Assembly: GCF_007746075.1 (NCBI RefSeq)
Contig: NZ_CP036339.1
Span: forward strand, 5,981,786-6,045,785
Direction: 5' to 3'
Source: Lacipirellula limnantheis
GTDB taxonomy: Bacteria; Planctomycetota; Planctomycetia; Pirellulales; Lacipirellulaceae
DNA length: 64,000 nt
Part shown: piece by piece, positions 15,582 through 23,018 of the stretch
Numbering within the stretch: position 1 is the first letter of the stretch
Layout: every line of letters begins with the position of its first letter
Notes under the pieces: model-generated
What the model was told of the DNA's origin: nothing
What the model saw: only the letters and a program-made list of their open reading frames with translations
The model's database searches: none
Program-made: the position numbers and the translations under genes

Positions 15582-17834
15582 TTACTCGGCTAGGATTGAT
15601 TGGAACTGCACTTCAAGAATCTCATCATCCCAAACGCCATCGAACGGAGCGAGTTCGTCGACGCTGGAAAGCGCCAGTGAGTCGAAGGCGACCGACGCTG
15701 CCAACGGATCAGGCTCGTTTGCGACGGCCGTGAGCTTAAACTGCGGAAACGCTTGGACGCCGTCGTCAACGATCAACGCCTCGTCAATGCGTACGTCGCG
15801 CGACAACCAAGCCAGCGCCAGGGCGGCGTCGATATAATCAGTGATCGAATATGGCCCAGGCTGCTGCGCCGCGTCTAATGAGGTTTTGTCGCTAATCTGT
15901 AATGCGGTGGTCGCTGGCGGTGGCGTCGTCGGCCCGAACGCCTGCTTCCACTCAGCGAGATCGTTGGCATCCACCGTCCCATTCCTATCAGCGTCGCCGC
16001 TGGCGGCCGTTGGATTCTGGGCGCCGAAGCCACGTTGCCAGGCAAGGAAATCGGCGCCGTCGACTCGTAAGTTGCCGTCGAAATCGGCGCTCGCGCCGAC
16101 GAAGGCGGGCGACACGTCATTTTCGGCTTGCAGCGGGTTGTCGATGCGCCCCATGAACGCAATGGTTGACGTGATGTTGTCGCGGATGAGTAAGTGGTAC
16201 GGCCGATCGGCGAAGAACTCCGGCTCAAATCCCGAACAAGCATTGTGAACCCAGAGGGCGAATTTCCATTCCTGGCGTCCTACGAAATAGGTGTGTAAAT
16301 CGGCGACGCGCAAATTGTAAACGGGTTCGGCTCGGCGGATGTACTCGAGGCCGTCGACTTTGACCCAACTGCCGCTTTCGGTGGCGAGCATGTCTTGCGG
16401 GCGCAGCTCACCGGCTGGCATCCAGCCTTTTCCTTGGACGAAGAAGGGGTGTGGCGCGGTAGTGCGAATGACCTGCCCCGCGATGTATAGCTCCAGGACG
16501 TCGGCGTGGTTCTGATGGGTCTTCTCGATGCGTCGCGGGGAGACGTCGCCTGCGACGTTATTCTCGTCGCGCGCGAGCACAAGGTCGCCGACTTGGAGTT
16601 CCTCGATCGGCTTGGCGCCTTGAGGCGTCAGGACGGGCGTGCCGGCGGCGAAGCAAATGCCGAAATCGACTTGCGTTGCCGCCGCTGCGGTGGTCCCCTG
16701 CTCGTTCATTGTGAGCGTCGCTTGGTGAAACACCTTGGTGATGGCGACTTGCTCGGGCGTCATGCCGGAGAAATCGGCCGCGCCGAGTTCAAACGCCGTC
16801 GGCATGCCCATTCCGGCGAGCATTTCTTTGAGACTTGTACTGACGGAAGTGCTCGTTTTTGGGAGGTTGATGAGAACTAGTTGCTCCCACTGCGGTCCAT
16901 TAAGCCACGCATCGATCTTGGCAAACGTCTGAGAAGGGAGGCTTGTGGCGCCATTCTCCGGCGGCAAGATGAGCACCATGGAATAGTCAGCATTCTTCGC
17001 GCCGCCGTCGAACGGCAGCTCCAACACCGAAAAGCCATCAAAGACGGCGTAGGGCGCCATCATTTCGGTGTACATCGTGGAAACGACAACGGATTGACCA
17101 TCTGCCAGCGTGAACGGCCCTTGGCCGCTGAAGCGAGGGTCGAACGGTTTTTCCCAGTAACCGTTAAAATAGGCAGCGTTGGTCAGCACCATGCGGATCA
17201 TGGGCGAGAGATCGCTGACGAGATGCGGGATCTTTCCAGCGGTCATGCCGGAGACCCATGAATTGATGGTATTCTCCGCCTGTTGGGGGTTGTTGTAATC
17301 GACCGTCTGAACATGGGCTTCGTACTCGCCCTGCATCACGTCGAGAAATGCCTGCACGACGGAAAGGTCGTTGTCGGGCCAAATCGCGTTGGCCGACGTC
17401 AGAACGTGAGGCTGCTTCGGAAATGCAAAGATCTCGTTGTGCGACTTGATAGAGTCGAGCAGTTCTGCGAACGACGCGTGAATGCCCGGTTCGTCGCCGA
17501 AGCGCAAGACCTGTTCGATTTCCGCGGCAGTCTGGCCGGCGGCGCCTGCGTAGGCCATTGCCATGCCGGTGGCAATGCTTAGCGGGGAGAAGAAGAGATT
17601 GCCCCCCTCTCGCTGCATCTGCTCATAGAGATCGATAGCAAACGTGTTGATCGCCTCGGCGGCTCGACCTGCCAGCATGCGGCGATCTTCGAGATGCTCC
17701 AAGCGAAGCAGCCTGGGTGAGGCGTGAAGGGTTGGGTATGTGCTGAGAGAGGTGGAACGTCGACGTGGAAAGCCAGCTCGCTGCGGGATACTCACGGCTC
17801 TCTTCTCCTGCGATCCGTGCGCCGTTGATGTCAT
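15582..17834 (-). CDS. secreted serpin with a Hint (intein-like) domain inserted in the reactive-centre loop, plus dockerin-like repeats
   Basis: The 750-residue protein starts with a planctomycete export motif (RLEHLEDRRMLA, residues 44-55). Residues about 56-393 are a serpin fold, with NLFFSPLSIATGMAMAYAGA near 79-98 and the hinge NEQGTTAAAAT at 377-387. Instead of continuing to the P1 site, the chain enters a complete Hint domain (C394-N531): CFAAGTPVLT at its start, TTAPHPFF in the middle (block B), VYNLRVADLHTYFVG and VHN at its end. The serpin then resumes with SGFEPEFFADRPYHLLIRDN and FMGRIDNP (534-567). Residues 584-634 hold two dockerin-like repeats (DFDGNLRVDGADFLAWQ, DADRNGTVDANDLAEWK), then a 116-residue acidic tail. 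It is expected outside the cell as a protease inhibitor whose loop is altered by Hint autoprocessing. Flanked by mobile-element relics. Confidence 0.9.
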   Translation of the reverse strand: MTSTAHGSQEKRAVSIPQRAGFPRRRSTSLSTYPTLHASPRLLRLEHLEDRRMLAGRAAEAINTFAIDLYEQMQREGGNLFFSPLSIATGMAMAYAGAAGQTAAEIEQVLRFGDEPGIHASFAELLDSIKSHNEIFAFPKQPHVLTSANAIWPDNDLSVVQAFLDVMQGEYEAHVQTVDYNNPQQAENTINSWVSGMTAGKIPHLVSDLSPMIRMVLTNAAYFNGYWEKPFDPRFSGQGPFTLADGQSVVVSTMYTEMMAPYAVFDGFSVLELPFDGGAKNADYSMVLILPPENGATSLPSQTFAKIDAWLNGPQWEQLVLINLPKTSTSVSTSLKEMLAGMGMPTAFELGAADFSGMTPEQVAITKVFHQATLTMNEQGTTAAAATQVDFGICFAAGTPVLTPQGAKPIEELQVGDLVLARDENNVAGDVSPRRIEKTHQNHADVLELYIAGQVIRTTAPHPFFVQGKGWMPAGELRPQDMLATESGSWVKVDGLEYIRRAEPVYNLRVADLHTYFVGRQEWKFALWVHNACSGFEPEFFADRPYHLLIRDNITSTIAFMGRIDNPLQAENDVSPAFVGASADFDGNLRVDGADFLAWQRGFGAQNPTAASGDADRNGTVDANDLAEWKQAFGPTTPPPATTALQISDKTSLDAAQQPGPYSITDYIDAALALAWLSRDVRIDEALIVDDGVQAFPQFKLTAVANEPDPLAASVAFDSLALSSVDELAPFDGVWDDEILEVQFQSILAE
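16242..16655 (-). other. Hint domain (138 codons) inside the serpin reactive-centre loop
   Basis: These codons encode C394 to N531. If E378 is taken as P17 of the serpin loop, as in the standard hinge numbering, C394 falls exactly on P1. The domain has block A Cys, a block B T-x-x-H (TAPH, 459-462), block F and a terminal His-Asn pair. It lacks a homing endonuclease. The residue after Asn is Ala532 and the next is Cys533, the VHNAC ending common in Hint domains of polymorphic toxins rather than in classical inteins, which need Cys, Ser or Thr at +1. Asparagine-dependent cleavage is therefore more certain than full splicing. Confidence 0.85.
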
Positions 17835-18063
17835 AAGCGTTCGACTGCTTCAGGTGTAACGGGGGTTAGTATCTCCTAAAGATGCCCGCGACGCAAATAT
17901 TACTGCGGCGGCGGGAGAACTTGGATGAGCGAACAAATAACCCGGCGAATATGATCGTTTATTTTTTTATTGAACGATCGGCAGGTGCGTCAGTAGTGGA
18001 GTCGCGACGACACACGGAGTGTGCCTGCTACATTGAGCCTAGCAATTTGGTTGGCAATTTTCT

Positions 18064-18275
18064 TTAGCCGACATTTCCCATATGGATCGAGCCCGCAACT
18101 GCTTCGCCACGTCGGGGGCCATGCCGCCGTACTTCTGACGCCACCGGTAGTAGGTCTACTCGGTAATCCCAAGCGTCTCGCAGACCTCGGGGACGTTCGG
18201 TCCCTTGCCGAGAGCCAAGTCCGCTTGACGCAGCTTCTCGATGATCTGCTCTGTCGCATGCTTCGTCCGCTTCAC
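18064..18275 (-). mobile_element. decayed IS3-family orfA
   Basis: Starting from GTG 18275, the minus strand reads KRTKHATEQIIEKLRQADLA, then PEVCETLGITE, a stop codon, and TYYRWRQKYGGMAPDVAKQL. This is the helix-turn-helix OrfA of an IS3 element with one nonsense mutation and a degenerate 3' end. No OrfB remains. The region from 17835 to 18063 contains nothing recognisable. Confidence 0.75.
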
Positions 18276-18341
18276 TAAGGAACCTCCATGCGGGGGAACC
18301 GCCCAGCGCGGAATTCTCTCATGCAGGCTGGCTCAGTTTTA

Positions 18342-18458
18342 GGGGGAAAGACCAACGACTTTGGACACAAAGAGTTCCAAGACATCCTGATCCACCACGA
18401 CTACCACGCGACGCTGGCGTACTTGTTTGGAATTGAGGAAAAGAAGGTCTCTGTTCCG
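18342..18458 (+). pseudogene. C-terminal fragment of a DUF1501 protein
   Basis: GGKTNDFGHKEFQDILIHHD followed by YHATLAYLFGIEEKK matches the conserved end of planctomycete DUF1501 (sulfatase-like) proteins, which read roughly G.TD.FG......I.V.DLHATLLHLLGLDH. The fragment begins directly after what looks like the end of the IS3 relic (AGGGGGA) and runs into unrelated sequence after about 40 codons. An IS insertion into a DUF1501 gene followed by loss of the rest explains it. Confidence 0.65.
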
Positions 18459-18553
18459 CGCGCCGCGGGCATCGGCGCGATTGCGCGCGTTTCAAGCTGC
18501 GACCGAAAAATGCTGCATCGGGCGGGCGGCTCGACTAATCGACGACACGCCAT

Positions 18554-19840
18554 TCACCGCTCCCGCCCTTCACAGTAAGCCAGCAATTGCCCCCAAGCAC
18601 CGGGGCCGAGCGGAGGCTTCCGGGCCCGGAAGCCTTCCGCCGCATAGCGTTCGAGGGTTTCCAACGCTTCCTGCGTTTTGCACTCGGTCAACTTTACGGC
18701 AACATGCGGCGGCAGCATTTTCACCCGTATCAGTGCTTCCATTGAGGAATCCGCATTGAAGATGCCCTTTTCGAAGTCCGGGTTGCGGGCCGAGAGCGCC
18801 CGCCGCAACGAGTCCACGACTGCGGGTAGATCGGCGTCGTCTTTCGGCATCGTCGCCGCCAGTGCCGCCAGCCCTCGAACCATGATGTAGTGGTACGCCG
18901 GACGTGCGTTGTGGGCGTCGGCCCACCGGCCCTTGCGTGGCCCTTCGGTAAGTTGCCCTGGCAGTATTCCGAGGCGGGTTTTCTTCTTGGCGGATTCCAG
19001 GTACTTCTTGTCGCCCGTGACCCGGTAGACCTCGGCCAGCAGGAACACGCTGAAGCTGTTGTAATTCCAGTTGGTCACGACCGGACGTGTCGCCGCCCAA
19101 TCTGCGGCCCGTATCGCCGCTTTCTTATACTTGTCGTCGTTGGTCGCCTCGAACAACTGGATCAGAGCGACACCGGCCAATCCGTTGTCGAATTGCAGGC
19201 CCCCGTCGCTGAAGTCTTCGACCGCCCATCCATACTTCACGACCTGATCGAGCCTGCCCTCCTTCTCGGCCTGCCGCATGAACCGCTCGGCGACCTCGAA
19301 GGGTCGCCCTCTGCCGTTCCGTACCGCAGGAAACGGAACCACGCCAGTTCCAGCTTGGTTCTGCGACCAAACAAGAAAGTCCCCGGCTTCCTTGGCAATC
19401 TTGAGAAGTCGCTCGGCGTTAGCATCGTTCACGGCGCGCGCCGCCAAGCATCCTTCGATAATGGCTGCCAATTCCCGCGGTAGGTGGTTGGTCTTGGCGG
19501 GATCGAGGCCGATCGTCCACCACTTCTGCTTCTCGATGAAGTCGATGTACCGGTCGAAGGCGTTGGGAAGTTCCTCCGGGGTCAGAGGCTTGGCGGTCTT
19601 CGGAACTTCCCGAAACTGGTCGGCAATTTCCGGCATTCCGGCTTGGTCGCCAAGCGCTTCGATGGCCTTCTTTGCGAGTCGTTGTACTTCCCGCTCGTCT
19701 TCAGCCTTCTGAGCGGCTGCGAGTTCGTTCCCGATCTTCTTCAGGCTGGCCTGCGTGTCCCGGCTTGGATTCGGGGGTTCTTGGGCGGAAACGACCACGC
19801 CAAAGGAGAGACAACCGAGAATGACGAATAACACTTTCAT
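18554..19840 (-). CDS. secreted alpha-helical (alpha/alpha-toroid-like) protein, hypothetical
   Basis: The 428-residue protein has a signal peptide (residues 1-19, ending VSAQE), a charged helical region (20-75), then a helix-rich domain of the six-hairpin glycosidase or lyase type: WAVEDFSDGGLQFDNGLAGVALIQLFEATNDDKYKKAA with WNYNSFSVFLLAEVYRVTGDKKYLESA, a helical-hairpin repeat pattern. No catalytic residues can be assigned with confidence. It starts 10 bases after the esterase gene stop on the same strand, so both are probably one transcript and both are exported. Polysaccharide or ester-linked polymer degradation is a guess from that pairing. Confidence 0.7.
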   Translation of the reverse strand: MKVLFVILGCLSFGVVVSAQEPPNPSRDTQASLKKIGNELAAAQKAEDEREVQRLAKKAIEALGDQAGMPEIADQFREVPKTAKPLTPEELPNAFDRYIDFIEKQKWWTIGLDPAKTNHLPRELAAIIEGCLAARAVNDANAERLLKIAKEAGDFLVWSQNQAGTGVVPFPAVRNGRGRPFEVAERFMRQAEKEGRLDQVVKYGWAVEDFSDGGLQFDNGLAGVALIQLFEATNDDKYKKAAIRAADWAATRPVVTNWNYNSFSVFLLAEVYRVTGDKKYLESAKKKTRLGILPGQLTEGPRKGRWADAHNARPAYHYIMVRGLAALAATMPKDDADLPAVVDSLRRALSARNPDFEKGIFNADSSMEALIRVKMLPPHVAVKLTECKTQEALETLERYAAEGFRARKPPLGPGAWGQLLAYCEGRER

Positions 19841-19850
19841 CGGGGCTGCC

Positions 19851-20786
19851 TCACTTCAACTCATGCCTCTGGAAGAAGTTCCACATCAGGTCGTTGGCCG
19901 AGACGTTCGTGGCCGACTTCCCGATGAAGCCCACGGGCGGTCGTTGGCCCGGCCATGTGTGACCGCCGCCTTCGATAACGACCAAGACGACCTCGGAACC
20001 ATCCTTGCCGCCGCCGTAGGTCGTGCTCGTGACCGTCATTTCGTCGCCATCTGCGGAGATCGTTTCCGTCTTGGGCTTCTGATCGCAAGCGTTCAACTTC
20101 ACCCAGGTCTGAATCGAGTCCTCGACGCCTTTTAACTTCATGAACGACGATGCTTTACCCTTCGCAGTCTCGAAGGGAACGATGTTGTCTTTGGAGCCGT
20201 GGAAGTGAATGACCGGCACGGGCCGTTTTGGTTTACTGTCTTCGATGGCGATGGTTCCGGCCACAGGAGCGATGGCGGCGATCCGGTCGGACAGTTCTGC
20301 AGCCAGCCGGTAGCTCATCATACCGCCGTTGCTCATGCCGCAGGCGTAAACCCGCTTCTCGTCCACCTTAACGACCGTGCCGAGGTCGTCCAGCAACTTG
20401 CCGACGAACGCCACGTCGTCGGACTTGCCCTCGGCCATCTTGCCGGTGAAGCCGCCTGCGTTCCAGGTCAGGAACGGGCCGGTCCCCGTGCCGCTTGGAT
20501 AAGCCACGACGAAGCCCGCCTCGTCAGATGTCTTGTTCAGGCCAGAGAACCAGACCATCATCGGGCCGTTCATCGCCGCTCCGTGCAGAGCCAGCACGAC
20601 GGGCGAGGGCGACTTCGGATCGTACTTCTTCGGGACGTGGACGAGGTACGTCCGCTTCTGCTCTCCCATCAGCACCGTGCGGGTGTGATCGCCGGGGCCG
20701 AGCGGATCGGGCTGCTTCGGCGGCTCTTGGGCCAAGGCCGAGGACGCCAGCAGGCCGACGATCAGCACGATGAGTGATTTCCGCAT
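19851..20786 (-). CDS. secreted esterase, PHB-depolymerase/feruloyl-esterase family (LpqC-like)
   Basis: The 311-residue protein starts at ATG 20786, preceded by GGAGGG, and has a signal peptide (residues 1-19). The alpha/beta-hydrolase core shows the oxyanion region VVLALHGAAMNG, nucleophile elbow CGMSNGGMMS (S152), acid HGSKDNIVPF (D200) and histidine GGGHTWPG (H276), the set found in polyhydroxybutyrate depolymerase and feruloyl esterase relatives. It should cleave an ester-linked polymer or side chain outside the cytoplasm; the exact substrate cannot be read from sequence. The longer reading frame up to 21056 overlaps a different small gene remnant and is not used. Confidence 0.88.
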   Translation of the reverse strand: MRKSLIVLIVGLLASSALAQEPPKQPDPLGPGDHTRTVLMGEQKRTYLVHVPKKYDPKSPSPVVLALHGAAMNGPMMVWFSGLNKTSDEAGFVVAYPSGTGTGPFLTWNAGGFTGKMAEGKSDDVAFVGKLLDDLGTVVKVDEKRVYACGMSNGGMMSYRLAAELSDRIAAIAPVAGTIAIEDSKPKRPVPVIHFHGSKDNIVPFETAKGKASSFMKLKGVEDSIQTWVKLNACDQKPKTETISADGDEMTVTSTTYGGGKDGSEVVLVVIEGGGHTWPGQRPPVGFIGKSATNVSANDLMWNFFQRHELK

Positions 20787-20905
20787 GGCTATCCCTCCTG
20801 CCACCGACTCTCCACGGCGCCCACCGTACACGTTCGCCACTTGCGCGATTGCCTTCATGGTGCGCTTGCAAAGAAAACAACGGGCGACTCGACCAAAGTG
20901 CCTCA

Positions 20906-21056
20906 TCATAATGTTCCCCGATTCCGTCTCTCCTTCTGGCACGCCTCCGAGCAATACTTCACTTGCTCCCAAACCCTCTCCCACTTCTTCCGCCAAGCGC
21001 AAGGGCGGTTGCAGGCCGGCAAGTCTTAGTCGGAAGGTTGGCTTCTCGTGAGTCAC
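20906..21056 (-). pseudogene. frame-shifted DUF2256 (zinc-ribbon) gene
   Basis: The minus strand starts GTG ACT CAC, overlapping the stop of the cupin gene (GTGA), and reads THEKPTFRL. After single-base shifts it continues with K-T-C, then PACNRPCAWRKKWERVWEQV and KYCSEACQKERR up to a TGA at 20906. This is the DUF2256 pattern C-x-x-C..WRKKW..YCS..C. Two one-base losses fall between the start and the second cysteine, so the gene is broken or the sequence has errors there. It is the middle gene of a cupin-DUF2256-esterase order. Confidence 0.55.
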
Positions 21057-21367
21057 TTCAGCAACACTAGCAGCATCACCACCGGTGTCTTTGCCTCAAT
21101 CGAATGCTTCAGGTTCGCAGGCATATGAACCCACGTTCCGGGCTGAGATTCTTGCCTGTCGTCGCCCAGACCGACGCTCGCTTCGCCTTTCACGAAGAAC
21201 AGCACGGCCGGTTTCGCCGCCGTATGTTCGGAGAGTACCTGGCCCTGTCCGAAGCCGAAGACCACGGCCTTGATCTGATCGTCCTGGTAGATCGTCTTGC
21301 TCAATATGCCGTCGGCAGGCGGCTCGACTTCCTTGGCGAGGTCGAGGATGTGCGTGTACGCGGTCAT
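21053..21367 (-). CDS. small cupin-domain protein
   Basis: The 104-residue protein starts at ATG 21367 after GGAGA. It is a single cupin barrel: motif 1 region FGFGQGQVLSEHTAAKPAVLFFVKGEA and motif 2 GTWVHMPANLKHSI. Metal ligands H47 (EHTA) and the later histidines H86 and H92 are present, but motif 1 lacks the second His and the Glu is shifted, so metal binding is uncertain. Such small cupins bind metabolites or act as simple enzymes; the substrate is unknown. Its stop overlaps the start of the broken DUF2256 gene, and a 62-residue frame ends 13 bases upstream of it on the same strand. Confidence 0.8.
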   Translation of the reverse strand: MTAYTHILDLAKEVEPPADGILSKTIYQDDQIKAVVFGFGQGQVLSEHTAAKPAVLFFVKGEASVGLGDDRQESQPGTWVHMPANLKHSIEAKTPVVMLLVLLK

Positions 21368-21380
21368 AGTCGATCTCCGT

Positions 21381-21569
21381 TCAATGGAGTTGACCACCTC
21401 CGGCGGTTCTCGGTCGGGGGTGTATCAATACGACGTTTCTACTCTCATCCGGCACGCCGAGCGCTAGCACTTCCGAGAGATGCTTGTTGATCTGTCTCGG
21501 CGGGAAGGCCACGACGGCGAGAACTTGCGTGATATTCCGGTTGTCAAGTGATTTCAACGGGTGCAGCAT
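21381..21569 (-). CDS. small hypothetical protein upstream of the cupin gene
   Basis: This 62-residue frame (MLHPLKSLDNRNITQVLAVV, then PPRQINKHLSEVLALGVPD) has protein-like composition and lies on the same strand as the cupin gene, ending 13 bases before it. The stretch LSEVLALGVPDESRNVVLIHP looks like part of a compact alpha/beta domain, but I cannot name the family. There is no clear ribosome binding site. It may be the shortened remnant of a longer gene. Confidence 0.4.
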   Translation of the reverse strand: MLHPLKSLDNRNITQVLAVVAFPPRQINKHLSEVLALGVPDESRNVVLIHPRPRTAGGGQLH

Positions 21570-21699
21570 TCTAGAATTTTGTCGCAGTGCACCGGATTGA
21601 GTTTAGCAAGATATGGAAGTAACCTCCGGAAGTACGGTGGCATGTCGTATCGCTTGCTGCGGCTGACGCTGATTCGAGAGAAAAGGGAGCAAAACCGAG

Positions 21700-22086
21700 T
21701 TGGAGAAGCACTGCGGCGAAGTCAAAACCAAAACACCGTCCCCCTTCGCTGGCCACTGGCGGATCGTCTCGATGAGCGCCTGGGAGCAGGACTTCATTGA
21801 CGAGGAGGCAGAGGGCTACGTCGAGTTCGGGGGCAAGGACCAGGGCCAGTTCCACTTCGGCTACGTCCATGGTCAGATGGACTGCAAGCTGACGACACGA
21901 GACGGTGAGCCGGCGATGGAGTGGACGTGGGTCGGAAACGACGAGATGGAGCCGGCCCAGGGACGGGGCTGGGCCGTCGTGATGGGCGACGAACTCCACG
22001 GGATGATCTTCTTTCACGGCGGCGATGACAGTGAGTTCGTGGCGAGGAAGAGGGACAAGCCCGCCTCGAAGCCGAAGAAACCTTAA
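21700..22086 (+). CDS. conserved hypothetical protein
   Basis: The 128-residue protein begins at TTG 21700 with GGGAG 12 bases upstream; ATG 21772 is an alternative start that would remove FAGHWRIVSM. The core (FAGHWRIVSMSAWEQDFIDE, then GYVEFGGKDQGQFHFGYVHG and EWTWVGNDEMEPAQGRGWAV) belongs to a widespread family of small proteins of unknown function. It is soluble, has no signal peptide and ends in a Lys-rich tail. It is 30 bases upstream of the GYD-domain gene, with which it probably forms a transcript. Confidence 0.7.
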   Translation: MEKHCGEVKTKTPSPFAGHWRIVSMSAWEQDFIDEEAEGYVEFGGKDQGQFHFGYVHGQMDCKLTTRDGEPAMEWTWVGNDEMEPAQGRGWAVVMGDELHGMIFFHGGDDSEFVARKRDKPASKPKKP

Positions 22087-22116
22087 TCACGCAGTTATTT
22101 CCAAGGAGACTGACCA

Positions 22117-22419
22117 ATGGCGACGTTCATCACCAACATTAAGTTCACGCAGCAGGGCATCAAAGACATCGCCCACTCGACCAAGCGGGCGGCGATCTTC
22201 AAGGCCGAGGCGAAGAAGCTCGGTGCGAAGGTCAAGGAGATCTACTGGACCTTGGGCGACCACGACGGCCTTCTGATCCTGGAAGCTCCGGACGACGAGA
22301 CGGCGACCGCCGCCATCCTGCACCTGGGGACGAGGGGTAACGTCCATACAACCACTTACCGAGCCTACACCGCCGCCGAGATGGAGAAGATCGTGGCGAA
22401 CGTGCATGGGGAAGGCTGA
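22117..22419 (+). CDS. GYD-domain protein
   Basis: The 100-residue protein starts at ATG 22117 behind AAGGAG. It has the compact ferredoxin-like form of GYD-domain proteins (ATFITNIKFTQQGIKDI, then YWTLGDHDGLLILEAPDDET); the family's Gly-Tyr-Asp is here Gly-Asp-His-Asp. Members are around 90-100 residues and have no settled function. It closes the block of genes between two IS3 remnants. Confidence 0.8.
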   Translation: MATFITNIKFTQQGIKDIAHSTKRAAIFKAEAKKLGAKVKEIYWTLGDHDGLLILEAPDDETATAAILHLGTRGNVHTTTYRAYTAAEMEKIVANVHGEG

Positions 22420-22587
22420 CCGATACGCGAACCAGCGGGCAGTACGCGACCGGAATGCTTCCCCAGGCAGAGTCCCCTGCTCTGCCTGCTGATCTACGCA
22501 CTTGTGGTCGTGTTCCTTGCGTTGGCCTTTGGCGTTCCCACAAATCATTTACCAGCTGTGATGAGAGAATAATCAGGGTTAGTGGAT

Positions 22588-22773
22588 TTACTCCGCTGGC
22601 CCTCCGTAGCGAAGGGGCCTGCTGAGGCGTAGCCGAAGCAGGGCCCGTAGCGGAGGTGGGTCAGCGGGCGGCGAACTTGGCCGGGGAGAATTCCCCAGCG
22701 AGCTGTGCGGTCGGTAGTGGTTGTAATCCAGACGCCAACGATCGACGCACCAGCGGAATGGATTAGTCATCAC
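22588..22773 (-). mobile_element. IS3-family transposase C-terminal fragment
   Basis: The minus strand reads MMTNPFRWCVDRWRLDYNHY followed by RPHSSLGNSPRPSSPPA, matching the end of OrfB in the element at 57367-58657 (WRSDYNHHRPHSALGYRTPAEF). The frame ends in a different tail. Together with the relic at 18064-18275 it brackets a small gene block. Confidence 0.75.
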
Positions 22774-23018
22774 GTAATTTTTCCTTACGCAGCGCGATGT
22801 GCATCAGTGTGCTTAAACTTACGCCATAGCGTGCGAATTCGCACAGTCGGTGGCCGACCTCCTGGCTCAAACCGCACGTTTTTTCAATGTGTGCGCTGGC
22901 GCGGTGTTTGCAAATGCGACCATAAGAACGATTTCGCCCCGCAAATAGCCTTGCCTCAAGCCGCCGGACTTCGGACCGCCGACGAGGTGCACACAAGTTC
23001 TTCCAACAGGCATCGACT
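22774..23018. other. leader region of the propionate cluster with a 14-bp palindrome
   Basis: The stretch contains a perfect palindrome GTGCGAATTCGCAC (22831-22844) about 175 bases before the first gene. A minus-strand frame through here has no recognisable product. A promoter for the cluster must lie in or near this region, but I cannot place its elements securely. Confidence 0.35.

Noticed and set aside
16242..16655. classical self-splicing intein in the serpin
   Set aside because: Residue +1 is Ala, not Cys/Ser/Thr, and the end is VHNAC as in toxin Hint domains, so full splicing is not claimed; only a Hint domain is called.
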